Of a stretch of DNA of 64,000 nucleotides, positions 35,311-43,219 are shown one piece after another. Under the pieces are notes generated by a model. It had not been told where the DNA came from. It searched no databases and saw only the letters and a program-made list of their open reading frames with translations. The DNA comes from an uncultured Devosia sp. (GTDB taxonomy: Bacteria; Pseudomonadota; Alphaproteobacteria; Rhizobiales; Devosiaceae), in assembly GCF_913055165.1 (NCBI RefSeq), contig NZ_CAJXJS010000002.1, forward strand, positions 1 to 64,000, read 5' to 3'. Position 1 is the stretch's first letter. The number at the start of each line of letters is the position of its first letter. The position numbers and the translations under genes were made by a program.

Positions 35311-36447
35311 TCAGTTCACGTCGGCCTCAGACTGCGCCATGATCGCCGGGCCGGAAATGTTCACGCCACAGGGCGGGAACTCGTTCACGGTGAAGAAATT
35401 GTCCGGCAGGTCAGACCAGTAGTTCAGGCCATCTTCCAGTTCGTCATAGGTGGCGACAGGCAGCGGCACCGAGATGAGCTGCGGCATGACATTGCCTTCG
35501 AGGGCCGAGACCGCAGCCTTCATGGCTATTGCTACCAGGCCGGGAGACTGGCCGATCGAGATGCCCTTCAGGCCGTCATCGGCATGCTCGGCAACCAGCT
35601 TTCGGAAGCCATTCTCGGACTCGCCCGCAATCGGCACCATGGGATGCCCGGCATCCATCAGCGCCTGAACGGCACCGGTCGTGCCGCCCTGGACTGCAAT
35701 CGCGTCGAACTGACCATGAACGGCAATGGCGTCTGCCGTCACCTTCTGTGCAGTGCCATCATCCCAGTTGCCCACGACTTCCACGATCTCCCAGTCGCCA
35801 CCGGTGGCGTCAAAGGTCTCGTGGATCGCGGCCGATCGGTCACGGTCAACCGAGTTGCCGGCCAGGCCGCGCACCTCCAATATCTTGCCGCCGGTCTTTC
35901 CCTGGGCCGCAAGCTCATCAATGATGAATTGGGCCCATTGGCGACCCATCTCGGTCTGGTCTTCGTTGACCTGCATCACCGCATCGGTATCGAGCACGTT
36001 GTCGAAAGGCACCAGCACGACATTTTCGCGATCGGCCAGGCGAATAACACGGTCGAAGCCATCCGGGGACACCGCAATGGTGACGATCGCGTCGAAGCCT
36101 TGATTGATGAAGTCCTCGATGGCCCCCAATTGTGCGGGGGCGTCGGTGCCGGTAGAGACGACCTTGAATTCGGCAATCTTGTCCTTGATCGCGGGATCCT
36201 CGGCGAACGCCTTGGCGGTCTTGATCATCTGGATACGCCAGGTGTTGCCGACGAACCCGTTCACAACGGCGATCCGATAGGGGCCGTCCTGGGCGGGCCA
36301 TTGCAGGTACTTGGTGTCCGCATTCCAGGGCGCAAAACAAGATGGATCGGCTCCCGGTCCCGAAACCACTTCCGGGCCGGCCAATGTCAGGCTGGTCGAC
36401 GCGAGTATTCCCGCCGCAACCAGTAGTGTTACACTCATGGTCTTCAT
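35311..36447 (-). CDS. CUT2 sugar-binding protein (periplasmic)
   Basis: Periplasmic substrate-binding protein of the RbsB/peripla_BP_4 type, 378 aa. A signal peptide is clear (SVTLLVAAGILASTSLTLAG). The mature part shows the expected two-lobed pattern: RIAVVNGFVGNTWRIQM, DAIVTIAVSPDGFDRVI, AQGKTGGKILEVRGLAGNS and DAIAVQGGTTGAVQALM. A strong GGGAGG precedes ATG 36447. It heads the CUT2 operon. The ligand is unknown; the surrounding dehydratases suggest a sugar acid, sugar or lactone. Confidence 0.92.
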   Translation of the reverse strand: MKTMSVTLLVAAGILASTSLTLAGPEVVSGPGADPSCFAPWNADTKYLQWPAQDGPYRIAVVNGFVGNTWRIQMIKTAKAFAEDPAIKDKIAEFKVVSTGTDAPAQLGAIEDFINQGFDAIVTIAVSPDGFDRVIRLADRENVVLVPFDNVLDTDAVMQVNEDQTEMGRQWAQFIIDELAAQGKTGGKILEVRGLAGNSVDRDRSAAIHETFDATGGDWEIVEVVGNWDDGTAQKVTADAIAVHGQFDAIAVQGGTTGAVQALMDAGHPMVPIAGESENGFRKLVAEHADDGLKGISIGQSPGLVAIAMKAAVSALEGNVMPQLISVPLPVATYDELEDGLNYWSDLPDNFFTVNEFPPCGVNISGPAIMAQSEADVN

Positions 36448-36497
36448 AGTCGTCCTCCCTCTCTAAAACGTCTCTTCGACGTGATGCCCAGGTGGCC

Positions 36498-36511
36498 GGC
36501 TCGCGTGAGCC
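36498..36511. other. Small hairpin between gntR2 and the CUT2 operon
   Basis: GGCTC-GCGT-GAGCC. It lies in the 97-base gap before the CUT2 binding-protein gene, next to a second weak stem (ACCTGC near 36517 with GCAGGT near 36536). It may mark the end of the upstream transcript or lie in the CUT2 leader; no T-run follows. Confidence 0.3.
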
Positions 36512-36544
36512 GAACGACCTGCACATGATTTGCAGCAGGTGCTC

Positions 36545-37297
36545 CTAAAGCGCTCGCTGCTCGGACCCCGACTCCTCCTCGAAGGCCCAAAGTCCCAGTT
36601 CAAGATGCGACACCAGCGCATATTGGTAGTGGATGCGATCGCGCTGCTCGAGCGCATCGACAATCGCGTCGTGCTGCTCGAACGTGTCCTGGTTGAAGTC
36701 CCGCAACTCCTTGGCCCGCTCCATAATGCGGATGATCACCGGCTTCATGATCCGGTAGACATCGCGCACCGCCCTGTTGTTGAGGATTGAGACAAGCCGC
36801 AGGTGAAAGCAGAAATCCTGCTCGGACGCCTCGGGAATTGTCTGCGCGGATTGTAACCGGGCGTTGATCTCCCGGAGTTCGGCAATGTCTGCAGGGCCGA
36901 CATTGTCAAACAGGGTGTCCACGGTACCGACCTCTATCAGCTTCCTGAACCCCTGAATGTCGTTGAAGGTGCGGCGGGATATGTCGAGCGTGTTAAACGA
37001 GAACAGGTCGAGTGCCCGCTCCATGCGGTCGTCGATCAGCGTGGCTCCCACCTTGGGGCGCACCGCCACCACCCCGTAGGCCTTGAGGATACGCATAGCT
37101 TCCCGGACGGTATTGCGTCCGGCATCGAAGCGCTCGCACAGCTCCTTTTCGGTGGGCAGGCTGTCGCCAACCTGCAGGCCCCCATCGGAGATCAGTTTCC
37201 TGATCTTGATGACCATCGCATCGACTGCTGATGGCGCCGCATGTTCCCTCGCCGGCGCCCGACCGTTGGCGGTCTTCCCGGAGCGCTTCGTCGTCAT
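36545..37297 (-). CDS. GntR-family regulator with FCD domain (gntR2)
   Basis: FadR/FCD-type repressor, 250 aa. The DNA-binding domain includes LQVGDSLPTEKELCERFDAG and RNTVREAMRILKAYGVVAVR. The FCD part has FRKLIEVGTVDTLF, DFCFHLRLVSILNN and DAIVDALEQRD. Its ATG overlaps the stop of the fused CUT1 permease by 4 bases (ATGA), so it is co-translated with that importer and lies just upstream of the CUT2 operon. It is a candidate regulator for both importers. Confidence 0.9.
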   Translation of the reverse strand: MTTKRSGKTANGRAPAREHAAPSAVDAMVIKIRKLISDGGLQVGDSLPTEKELCERFDAGRNTVREAMRILKAYGVVAVRPKVGATLIDDRMERALDLFSFNTLDISRRTFNDIQGFRKLIEVGTVDTLFDNVGPADIAELREINARLQSAQTIPEASEQDFCFHLRLVSILNNRAVRDVYRIMKPVIIRIMERAKELRDFNQDTFEQHDAIVDALEQRDRIHYQYALVSHLELGLWAFEEESGSEQRAL

Positions 37298-39255
37298 CCC
37301 TTGACTGCCCCAACTGTGAGACCTTCGGCCAGGAATCTTTGCGCGTAGATGTAGAGCACTGCCACCGGAACCGCGGTGAGCAGCGAGGCCGCCATCAACT
37401 TGCCCCAGGGCAGGATATCGCCAACCACCAGCGACTGCAGCCCAATGGGCAGCGTGCGCAGGGATTCGGAGGTGATGAAGACGAAGGCGAACAAGAACTC
37501 GTTCCAGGCATTGGTGAAGGCAAACAAAGTCACCGAGAGGATCGCCGGTGCTGCCAAAGGCAGGGTGATGCGCCAGAAAATGTAGAAGCGACTTGCACCG
37601 TCGATACGCGCGGCTTCCTCAAGTTCGACCGGTATGGACCGGAAATACCCCATCAGGACCCACGTCGCGAATGGAAGGAGGAAGGTGGGGTATGTGAGGA
37701 TCAGCGCTGCGTGCGAGTTGATCACGCCGATCGATGTCAGCGTCTGATAGAGCGGAATGAAGAGAAGTGTTCCGGGCAGCAGATAGGTGATCAACAACAG
37801 GGTCGTCAGCATGCCGGCGCCACGGAACCGCAGCCGCGACAATGCGTAGGCCGCAAGCGAGGCCAGCGCGACAGAAATGACGGTCGCGGCAGCCGACACG
37901 AAGGCGGAGTTCAGCAACCAGGTCAAGAAGGGTGTGTCTTGAACCAGAGACCGGTATTGCTCAAGCGTGGCTGGCTCGGGCCAGAATATCGAGACGCGCT
38001 GGCTGATCTGCTCGGTAGATTTAAGCGAGGTAATAACGATCCAGTAGAAAGGAAAGGCCACAAAAAGCAGCACCGGCACCAACAGCGCCACGCGCAGCCA
38101 AGGACCACCCTCGCGGCGCACGGCTGCACTGGTCATCGGTTGGGTCGCTGGGCGCCCACTAGCGATACGCAGGCGACGGATCAGCGCTTCAAATGCTCCA
38201 AACACCATTTGGATGGGCCAGAAGACAATGTCCAACAACAGGTTGACGCCCTTGGCACCAAGGGCCACCAGGCGATCTGCAATGCCTGGTCGAGCATCAA
38301 ACCCACCATCGCGCTTATCGTCGTGCCGCATGAAGCGCGCCAACAGCCAGATCAGCACGGCCATCAACGGCGCCACCGAGAAGGCGATGGCAATGCCCGG
38401 ACCGTACTGCAGCGATCCAATCGCTTTTTCATAGGCAAGGATTGAATAGAGCTTGGTGGCACCGCTAGGGCCGCCAGCGGTCATCAGGAACGGCAGGCCG
38501 AACTGGTTGAAGGTAGATATGAACGACAACAGCATCGTCACCACGATGACATAGCGCAGACTGGGCAGCGTAACGTGCCTGAAGCGCTCGATGGCATTGG
38601 CGCCATCCACCTGGGCTGCCTCGATCTGTTCGCGATCAACCGCCTTCAATCCGGCCAACAACAGCAACACGAAGAAGGGTATGCCCTTCCAGACGTTGAC
38701 GGATATAATTGAGCCCATCGCCATATTCGGGTCGGAAAGCCAACCAAGAGGCCGGTCGATGACGCCCACCCCCTGCAAGATCGGATTGAGCCCACCAAAC
38801 ATGGGATCGTAGATGCTCTTCCAGGCAAGTGCCGTAACGATCTCCGGCACGATCCAGGGAAGCAGCATGATGCCGCTGAGAAGGCTTCGGAAGGGTAGTC
38901 GACTGTTGAGGATGAGGGCTACCGACATCCCGACGATGAATTTGAGCAATAGCGACCAGAACGTGAAAACAACCGTGTTCTGGATGGATTGCAGGAAATC
39001 GCTGTTGGTCCAGAGGCGTTCATAATTACGCAGGCCGACGCCTACGGTTTCCCCGGTCAGGAAATTGAACGCCGTGGTGCTGATAAAGATGGCATTGACG
39101 AACGGCCAAAAGATCAGCAGCACCATGATCAGGACCATGGGCAGCACGAACAACTGCCCCACCTTCCAGTCGGGCCCGAAGAGATTTTCAAGATACTTCT
39201 TGCGCGACTTCCGCGGCGGCGCCCCCGCTACGGACAAAGTCATCCGGTCTTCCAT
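37294..39255 (-). CDS. CUT1 sugar ABC permease, MalF-type and MalG-type domains fused
   Basis: One 653-residue protein holds both permeases that are normally separate. Domain 1 (about 30-310) has six hydrophobic segments and the EAA loop EQIEAAQVDGANAIERFRHV; domain 2 (about 385-653) has the EAA loop ELEEAARIDGASRFYIFWRI and the MalG-type ending. A linker of about 75 residues joins them and contains an extra hydrophobic or amphipathic stretch (GVNLLLDIVFWPIQMVFGAF). There is no stop or shift between the halves, so this is a true fusion. The binding-protein gene lies upstream behind an intercistronic hairpin; gntR2 overlaps its end. Confidence 0.93.
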   Translation of the reverse strand: MEDRMTLSVAGAPPRKSRKKYLENLFGPDWKVGQLFVLPMVLIMVLLIFWPFVNAIFISTTAFNFLTGETVGVGLRNYERLWTNSDFLQSIQNTVVFTFWSLLLKFIVGMSVALILNSRLPFRSLLSGIMLLPWIVPEIVTALAWKSIYDPMFGGLNPILQGVGVIDRPLGWLSDPNMAMGSIISVNVWKGIPFFVLLLLAGLKAVDREQIEAAQVDGANAIERFRHVTLPSLRYVIVVTMLLSFISTFNQFGLPFLMTAGGPSGATKLYSILAYEKAIGSLQYGPGIAIAFSVAPLMAVLIWLLARFMRHDDKRDGGFDARPGIADRLVALGAKGVNLLLDIVFWPIQMVFGAFEALIRRLRIASGRPATQPMTSAAVRREGGPWLRVALLVPVLLFVAFPFYWIVITSLKSTEQISQRVSIFWPEPATLEQYRSLVQDTPFLTWLLNSAFVSAAATVISVALASLAAYALSRLRFRGAGMLTTLLLITYLLPGTLLFIPLYQTLTSIGVINSHAALILTYPTFLLPFATWVLMGYFRSIPVELEEAARIDGASRFYIFWRITLPLAAPAILSVTLFAFTNAWNEFLFAFVFITSESLRTLPIGLQSLVVGDILPWGKLMAASLLTAVPVAVLYIYAQRFLAEGLTVGAVKG

Positions 39256-39354
39256 GCCTGCACTCCATCAGGGCACCGCACCAGATGCCCAGCCGAAAAT
39301 GGGGGAGCGCCGCACGGCCAGCTGGCCGCGCTGACGCTGGTCGGTCATCAGCCG

Positions 39355-39380
39355 CCGGCGGGGCAATCACGCCCCGCCGG
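39355..39380 (-). other. Intercistronic hairpin after the CUT1 binding-protein gene
   Basis: CCGGCGGGGC (39355-39364) pairs with GCCCCGCCGG (39371-39380) around AATCAC, 14 bases after the binding-protein stop and about 100 bases before the permease start. There is no T-run. Such hairpins often protect the upstream message so that the binding protein is made in excess, as in malE-malF of enteric bacteria. Confidence 0.55.
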
Positions 39381-39394
39381 ACCTGGCTTTCGAC

Positions 39395-40795
39395 CTACAT
39401 GATGCCGCCTTCTTCGAAGAGCTGGACGATCTTGTTGTGTGCGTCCTTGACCGCTTCCTCGGACGTCATGCGGCCGGCGATCACATTGCCCATGGACTGT
39501 TCAAGGATGCCCTGGGCGCGGATGGCATCGATCTGCGCGGCAGGCTGCGCCGGCCAGGAGGCGCCGATGAACGGATCGGGCACGCTGACCTGATCCTTGA
39601 TGATTGCGAAATTCGGATCAGCCGCAATCAAGTCCTCAGTCCAGAGGTTTTCATAGGCAGGCATGAAGAGACCCCCGGCCACCGAAGACATTGGCGTGAA
39701 GTTTGCCGGATCGAGCAGGTCGAGCGCCAGTTTCTTGGCCAGATCGACATTGGGCGCACCCTTGAAGATGGTCAGCCAGCCACCCACGGCACCACCGTCT
39801 CGGCTATCGCCGTTGTTGGCGTTGGGTTGGCGCAGAAGCACCGTGTTCGGGAAGACCGGGTTATTGTCACGCTTGGCCGCCGCATAGACCGAGAACGCGT
39901 TGTGCGTATAGCCGATACTGCCTGCCAGATAGGCCTCGTTGTTGGAAATATCGCCCCAGCTTTCGACGCCCGGCGGCAGCATGGCCGCGTATTTGCCGTT
40001 GCGGTCGTAGGTCTCGCGGACGAACTCGTAGGCCGCAACCGTCTCCGGTGAGTCGAATTCGACCTTGGTGCCCGTTTCGTCGGTAAAATGACCGCCGAAA
40101 GCATTGAGGATGCCTGAGGCTACGCCCCAACCGTCACCAGACTGGTTGACCGTCAATCCCCAGCCCCAGAAACCGTTGTCAGGGTCTGATATGGCGAGGG
40201 CCGCTTCGCGCCGCTGCTCCCATGTGTCCAATGTCTGCGGGTCTATACCCTTTTCCGCCAGCTTATCGCCCCGGAAGAAGGTGCCGGTGGTATTGGCAAT
40301 GAACGGAATTGCCACCCAGCGACCGTCAATCATGCCGGACTTCTCGGCATTGATGCCGCGCATCACATTGCCATATTTGCTGATGGCTTCCTCGACGACG
40401 TCATTGACGTCCTCAAGCAGGCCCAGCAGGTGCATTTGCGGCACCGAGACGTTGCTGGTGTAGGCAAGGTCCGGCGGATTGCCGGCTCGGACAGCAGCCG
40501 ACATCTTGCCCAGGAAGTCGCCAAACGATTCCGGATTTGTGGTCGAGATGTCCAGCTCCGCACCATTGGCGGCAGCAAACTTGGTCACTGTATCGCGGAA
40601 CAGATTCTGGGCTGCCTCGAAGTATTCGGTGCGGTGAATAACCGTGAGCTTGCCGGCGCTGCCGGTGGGCAAATCCAATTCTGCGGGTGCATCCTGGGCA
40701 AACGCCGGGAGGCCCTGGCTTCCCGCCAGCAGTCCCAGACCAGCAGCACTACCGCCGCGCAATACATCGCGCCGAGTAAATTTGTTTGACGACAT
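39395..40795 (-). CDS. CUT1 sugar-binding protein with Tat signal
   Basis: Periplasmic solute-binding protein of the MalE/UgpB-like family 1, 466 aa. The N-terminus is a twin-arginine signal, FTRRDVLRGGSAAGLGLLAG, with cleavage likely after AFA. The mature protein shows FAAANGAELDISTTNPESFG, PPDLAYTSNVSVPQMHLLG and GSIGYTHNAFSVYAAAKRDN. ATG 40795 is preferred because it places the RR motif directly; the frame is open 66 bases further. It heads the CUT1 operon and faces the divergent ATPase gene. Confidence 0.92.
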   Translation of the reverse strand: MSSNKFTRRDVLRGGSAAGLGLLAGSQGLPAFAQDAPAELDLPTGSAGKLTVIHRTEYFEAAQNLFRDTVTKFAAANGAELDISTTNPESFGDFLGKMSAAVRAGNPPDLAYTSNVSVPQMHLLGLLEDVNDVVEEAISKYGNVMRGINAEKSGMIDGRWVAIPFIANTTGTFFRGDKLAEKGIDPQTLDTWEQRREAALAISDPDNGFWGWGLTVNQSGDGWGVASGILNAFGGHFTDETGTKVEFDSPETVAAYEFVRETYDRNGKYAAMLPPGVESWGDISNNEAYLAGSIGYTHNAFSVYAAAKRDNNPVFPNTVLLRQPNANNGDSRDGGAVGGWLTIFKGAPNVDLAKKLALDLLDPANFTPMSSVAGGLFMPAYENLWTEDLIAADPNFAIIKDQVSVPDPFIGASWPAQPAAQIDAIRAQGILEQSMGNVIAGRMTSEEAVKDAHNKIVQLFEEGGIM

Positions 40796-40960
40796 AGTCC
40801 CAATCTCCTCCTCAGTGGAACATGCGACCGGCATCCGCACGCCATGCGTGGGCCCTGACAAAGCCAGTGGACGCCAAGTCCTCCCCTATGGGGCCAATCC
40901 CTCGCCCCTCCTTCACCGCGACACGCTCTTTTGTCCCAGCATTGGCAGTGAATAAGCCGA

Positions 40961-40989
40961 CTATTACGTCTCTGGACTCCTTTGGTCAA
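40961..40989 (-). promoter_or_regulatory. Candidate promoter of the CUT1 operon
   Basis: On the minus strand TTGACC (40989-40984), a 17-base spacer, then TAATAG (40966-40961). It is about 165 bases upstream of the binding-protein start. A perfect palindrome lies just upstream of the -35 box. Confidence 0.5.
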
Positions 40990-40993
40990 GCTA

Positions 40994-41004
40994 TTGTCGG
41001 ACAA
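40994..41004. promoter_or_regulatory. Predicted GntR/FCD operator
   Basis: TTGTCGGACAA is a perfect 5+1+5 palindrome that fits the TnGTnnnACnA core bound by FadR/FCD-type GntR proteins. It lies in the divergent region between the CUT1 operon and the MalK-type ATPase gene, 4 bases from the CUT1 -35 box, so one bound dimer could act on both promoters. GntR3, encoded behind the ATPase, or gntR2 are the candidates. Confidence 0.55.
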
Positions 41005-41127
41005 AAGGGTTGTTTGATCTGATTTCGTCGATTAAACATTGAGCAATTGCACGAGCCTGAGCCGTGACCTCAGGCGCGTTGCGCGGACCAAAAAAATAGG
41101 GCGCGCAATACGAACAGGAGGGGAAGA

Positions 41128-42186
41128 ATGGGCGCTGTAACGATCCGTGACGTGCGCAAGAATTACGGCAATCTGGAAGTGCTGCATGGCGTGACAATCG
41201 ACATCGCCGATGGCGAATTTGTCATTCTGGTCGGGCCGTCCGGATGCGGAAAATCTACCCTGCTGCGCATGATTGCCGGACTAGAGGACATCACCGGCGG
41301 CGAGATCGAGATCGGCGGGCAAGTCGTCAATGACCTTGCCCCCAAGGACCGGGACATTGCCATGGTGTTCCAGTCCTACGCGCTCTATCCTCATATGACA
41401 GTCGAGGAGAACATGGGGTTCTCTCTCAGGCTGGCGCATGTCCCTCGCGATGAAATTCGGCGGCGCGTCGCCAATGCCGCTGAGGTTCTGGGGCTGGAAT
41501 CCTATCTTGAGCGCTATCCACGACACCTCTCCGGCGGCCAACGCCAGCGCGTAGCTATGGGAAGGGCGATTGTCCGCAACCCGCAGGTGTTTCTGTTCGA
41601 CGAGCCCTTGTCCAACCTCGATGCGAAACTGCGGGTGCAGATGCGCAGCGAGATCAAGATGAACCATCGACGCCTGAACACGACCACCGTGTATGTGACG
41701 CATGACCAGATCGAAGCCATGACAATGGCGGACCGTATCGTGGTGATGCGTTCAGGATATGTCGAGCAGATCGGATCTCCGCTGGATCTTTATGACCGCC
41801 CCAACAACCTATTCGTGGCCGGATTCATCGGCTCGCCCGCGATGAACATCCTCGACGGCAGCATCGAAGGAACAAGTTTTGTCGTTCCAGACGTACCTGC
41901 CATTCCGCTAGACCCCGAAGCGGTGCCGCTGCGCGACGGCCCCGTCAAGCTGGGCATTCGCCCGGAACACCTGGTGCTCGACCCGGCCGGCCTTCAGGCC
42001 GAGATTCTGGTCGTTGAGCCAACAGGTTCAGAAACACAGGTCGCTCTCCGCATCGGCAGCCAGGAACTGGTGGGGGTTTTCCGCGAACGGATTCCCATGA
42101 GGCCGGGTGACACGATCGGCATTAGTATCGCGGCCAAGCAAGTCCACCTCTTCGATCCCGAAACGGGTGCCCGGCTTGGCGACTAG
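41128..42186 (+). CDS. CUT1 sugar ABC ATPase (MalK/UgpC-like)
   Basis: Energises the CUT1 importer; 352 aa. It has Walker A GPSGCGKST, Q-loop VFQSYALYPHMTVEENMGF, signature LSGGQRQRVAMGRAIV, Walker B VFLFDEPLSNLDAKLR and the switch His in YVTHDQIEAMTMADRIVVM, then a C-terminal TOBE/OB regulatory domain (about 235-350, KLGIRPEHLVL). GGAGGGG precedes ATG 41128. It is transcribed away from its partner permease/binding-protein genes and is followed by gntR3. Confidence 0.95.
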   Translation: MGAVTIRDVRKNYGNLEVLHGVTIDIADGEFVILVGPSGCGKSTLLRMIAGLEDITGGEIEIGGQVVNDLAPKDRDIAMVFQSYALYPHMTVEENMGFSLRLAHVPRDEIRRRVANAAEVLGLESYLERYPRHLSGGQRQRVAMGRAIVRNPQVFLFDEPLSNLDAKLRVQMRSEIKMNHRRLNTTTVYVTHDQIEAMTMADRIVVMRSGYVEQIGSPLDLYDRPNNLFVAGFIGSPAMNILDGSIEGTSFVVPDVPAIPLDPEAVPLRDGPVKLGIRPEHLVLDPAGLQAEILVVEPTGSETQVALRIGSQELVGVFRERIPMRPGDTIGISIAAKQVHLFDPETGARLGD

Positions 42187-42263
42187 TCGCGCCGATACCA
42201 CACCTTCCTGATCTGACGCCTATGCACAGGAGGCCTAGCAGCCATAGGCTCCGGGCGGTTGTT

Positions 42264-42287
42264 GTGTCGCACTATCTTCGGCGACAC
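42264..42287 (+). terminator. Hairpin between the CUT1 ATPase and gntR3
   Basis: GTGTCGC (42264-42270) pairs with GCGACAC (42281-42287). A second stem GCCTATG/CATAGGC (42218-42224 with 42243-42249) precedes it. Neither has a T-run, so they may be weak terminators or leader elements of gntR3. Confidence 0.3.
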
Positions 42288-42354
42288 TAAAGGGGTATTG
42301 GGACGCACGCCCATGTGCACCTCTGCCCTTCGACATCCTGACTCGACCTAGTTT

Positions 42355-43197
42355 ATGGCTTTTCGCGACTTTTCCGACGACGCTGCCCCCATCCAGTCCA
42401 ACCCAGCGGACGGCCATAGGGCATCAACCAGGCTGGCCAATCGCGCCGATATCAAGGTCCTGCAGCTATTGGGGCGTGAGATCGTTAGCGGGATCTACCC
42501 CGCCGATGAGCGCCTTCCGGACGAAGCGAGCATGCTTGCCAGGTATCGCATCACCCGGACGGCCCTGCGGGAGGCCTATGCGCAACTAACGGCAAAAGGG
42601 ATGATTGTCGCCAGACCCAAGGTGGGCACCAGCGTCACCCCGCCCGCCTCCTGGAACATGCTGGATGCCGATGTCTTGCGTTGGCATCTTGAAACCAGAC
42701 CGCTCGAGGAAATTGTAACGAGCCTGCACCCTCTTCGACGCATGATTGAGCCGGGTGCGGCAGCCTTGGCCGCGCAACTTCGCACTCAGGAGCAACTCGA
42801 TCGCCTCGAGCGGGCGTACCAACTGATGAAATCAGCCGGCCAAGATCGGGACGCTCTACTGTCCGCGGATCTCAGCTTTCATCTCGAAATCCTTGTTGCG
42901 ACACACAATCCCTTCATCCGAGCCTTCAGTGGCCAACTGCGCGCCATCATGCAAAAGACGCTACCTTCGGGATGGGATGGGGTTGAATCCGCAGCTCTCA
43001 AGCCGGCCAGGCTGCTTCAACATCTCGACGTGCTTGAAGCCATCCGTGTGCAAAATGCAGATATGGCCAGGATGCGGATGGAAATTCTCATCGACGACTC
43101 CTTGAAGGACGTTCTGCTCGGATTGGAAACGGGCGCCGACGGCGCCTTGTCCGAGGGCGTTGCACGAATTTTGGCCGCCAACGCAGCCTGCACTTAG
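42355..43197 (+). CDS. GntR-family regulator with FCD domain (gntR3)
   Basis: FadR/FCD-type regulator, 280 aa, with an N-terminal extension of about 28 residues. The winged helix runs from IKVLQLLGREIVSGIYPADE to ALREAYAQLTAKGMIVARPK. The following WNMLDADVLRWHLETRP segment is typical of DgoR/LldR-like sugar-acid regulators. FCD residues include DLSFHLEILVATHNPFIRAF. It follows the CUT1 ATPase gene by 168 bases and ends only 22 bases from the convergent histidine kinase gene. It may respond to a sugar acid made or imported by this island. Confidence 0.9.
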   Translation: MAFRDFSDDAAPIQSNPADGHRASTRLANRADIKVLQLLGREIVSGIYPADERLPDEASMLARYRITRTALREAYAQLTAKGMIVARPKVGTSVTPPASWNMLDADVLRWHLETRPLEEIVTSLHPLRRMIEPGAAALAAQLRTQEQLDRLERAYQLMKSAGQDRDALLSADLSFHLEILVATHNPFIRAFSGQLRAIMQKTLPSGWDGVESAALKPARLLQHLDVLEAIRVQNADMARMRMEILIDDSLKDVLLGLETGADGALSEGVARILAANAACT

Positions 43198-43219
43198 TAT
43201 CGGTATTTGTTGTGGCGCG

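Noticed and set aside
37231-38445. 404-codon plus-strand open frame opposite the fused permease
   Set aside because: Highly charged, low-complexity antisense translation of a membrane-protein gene; no family features.
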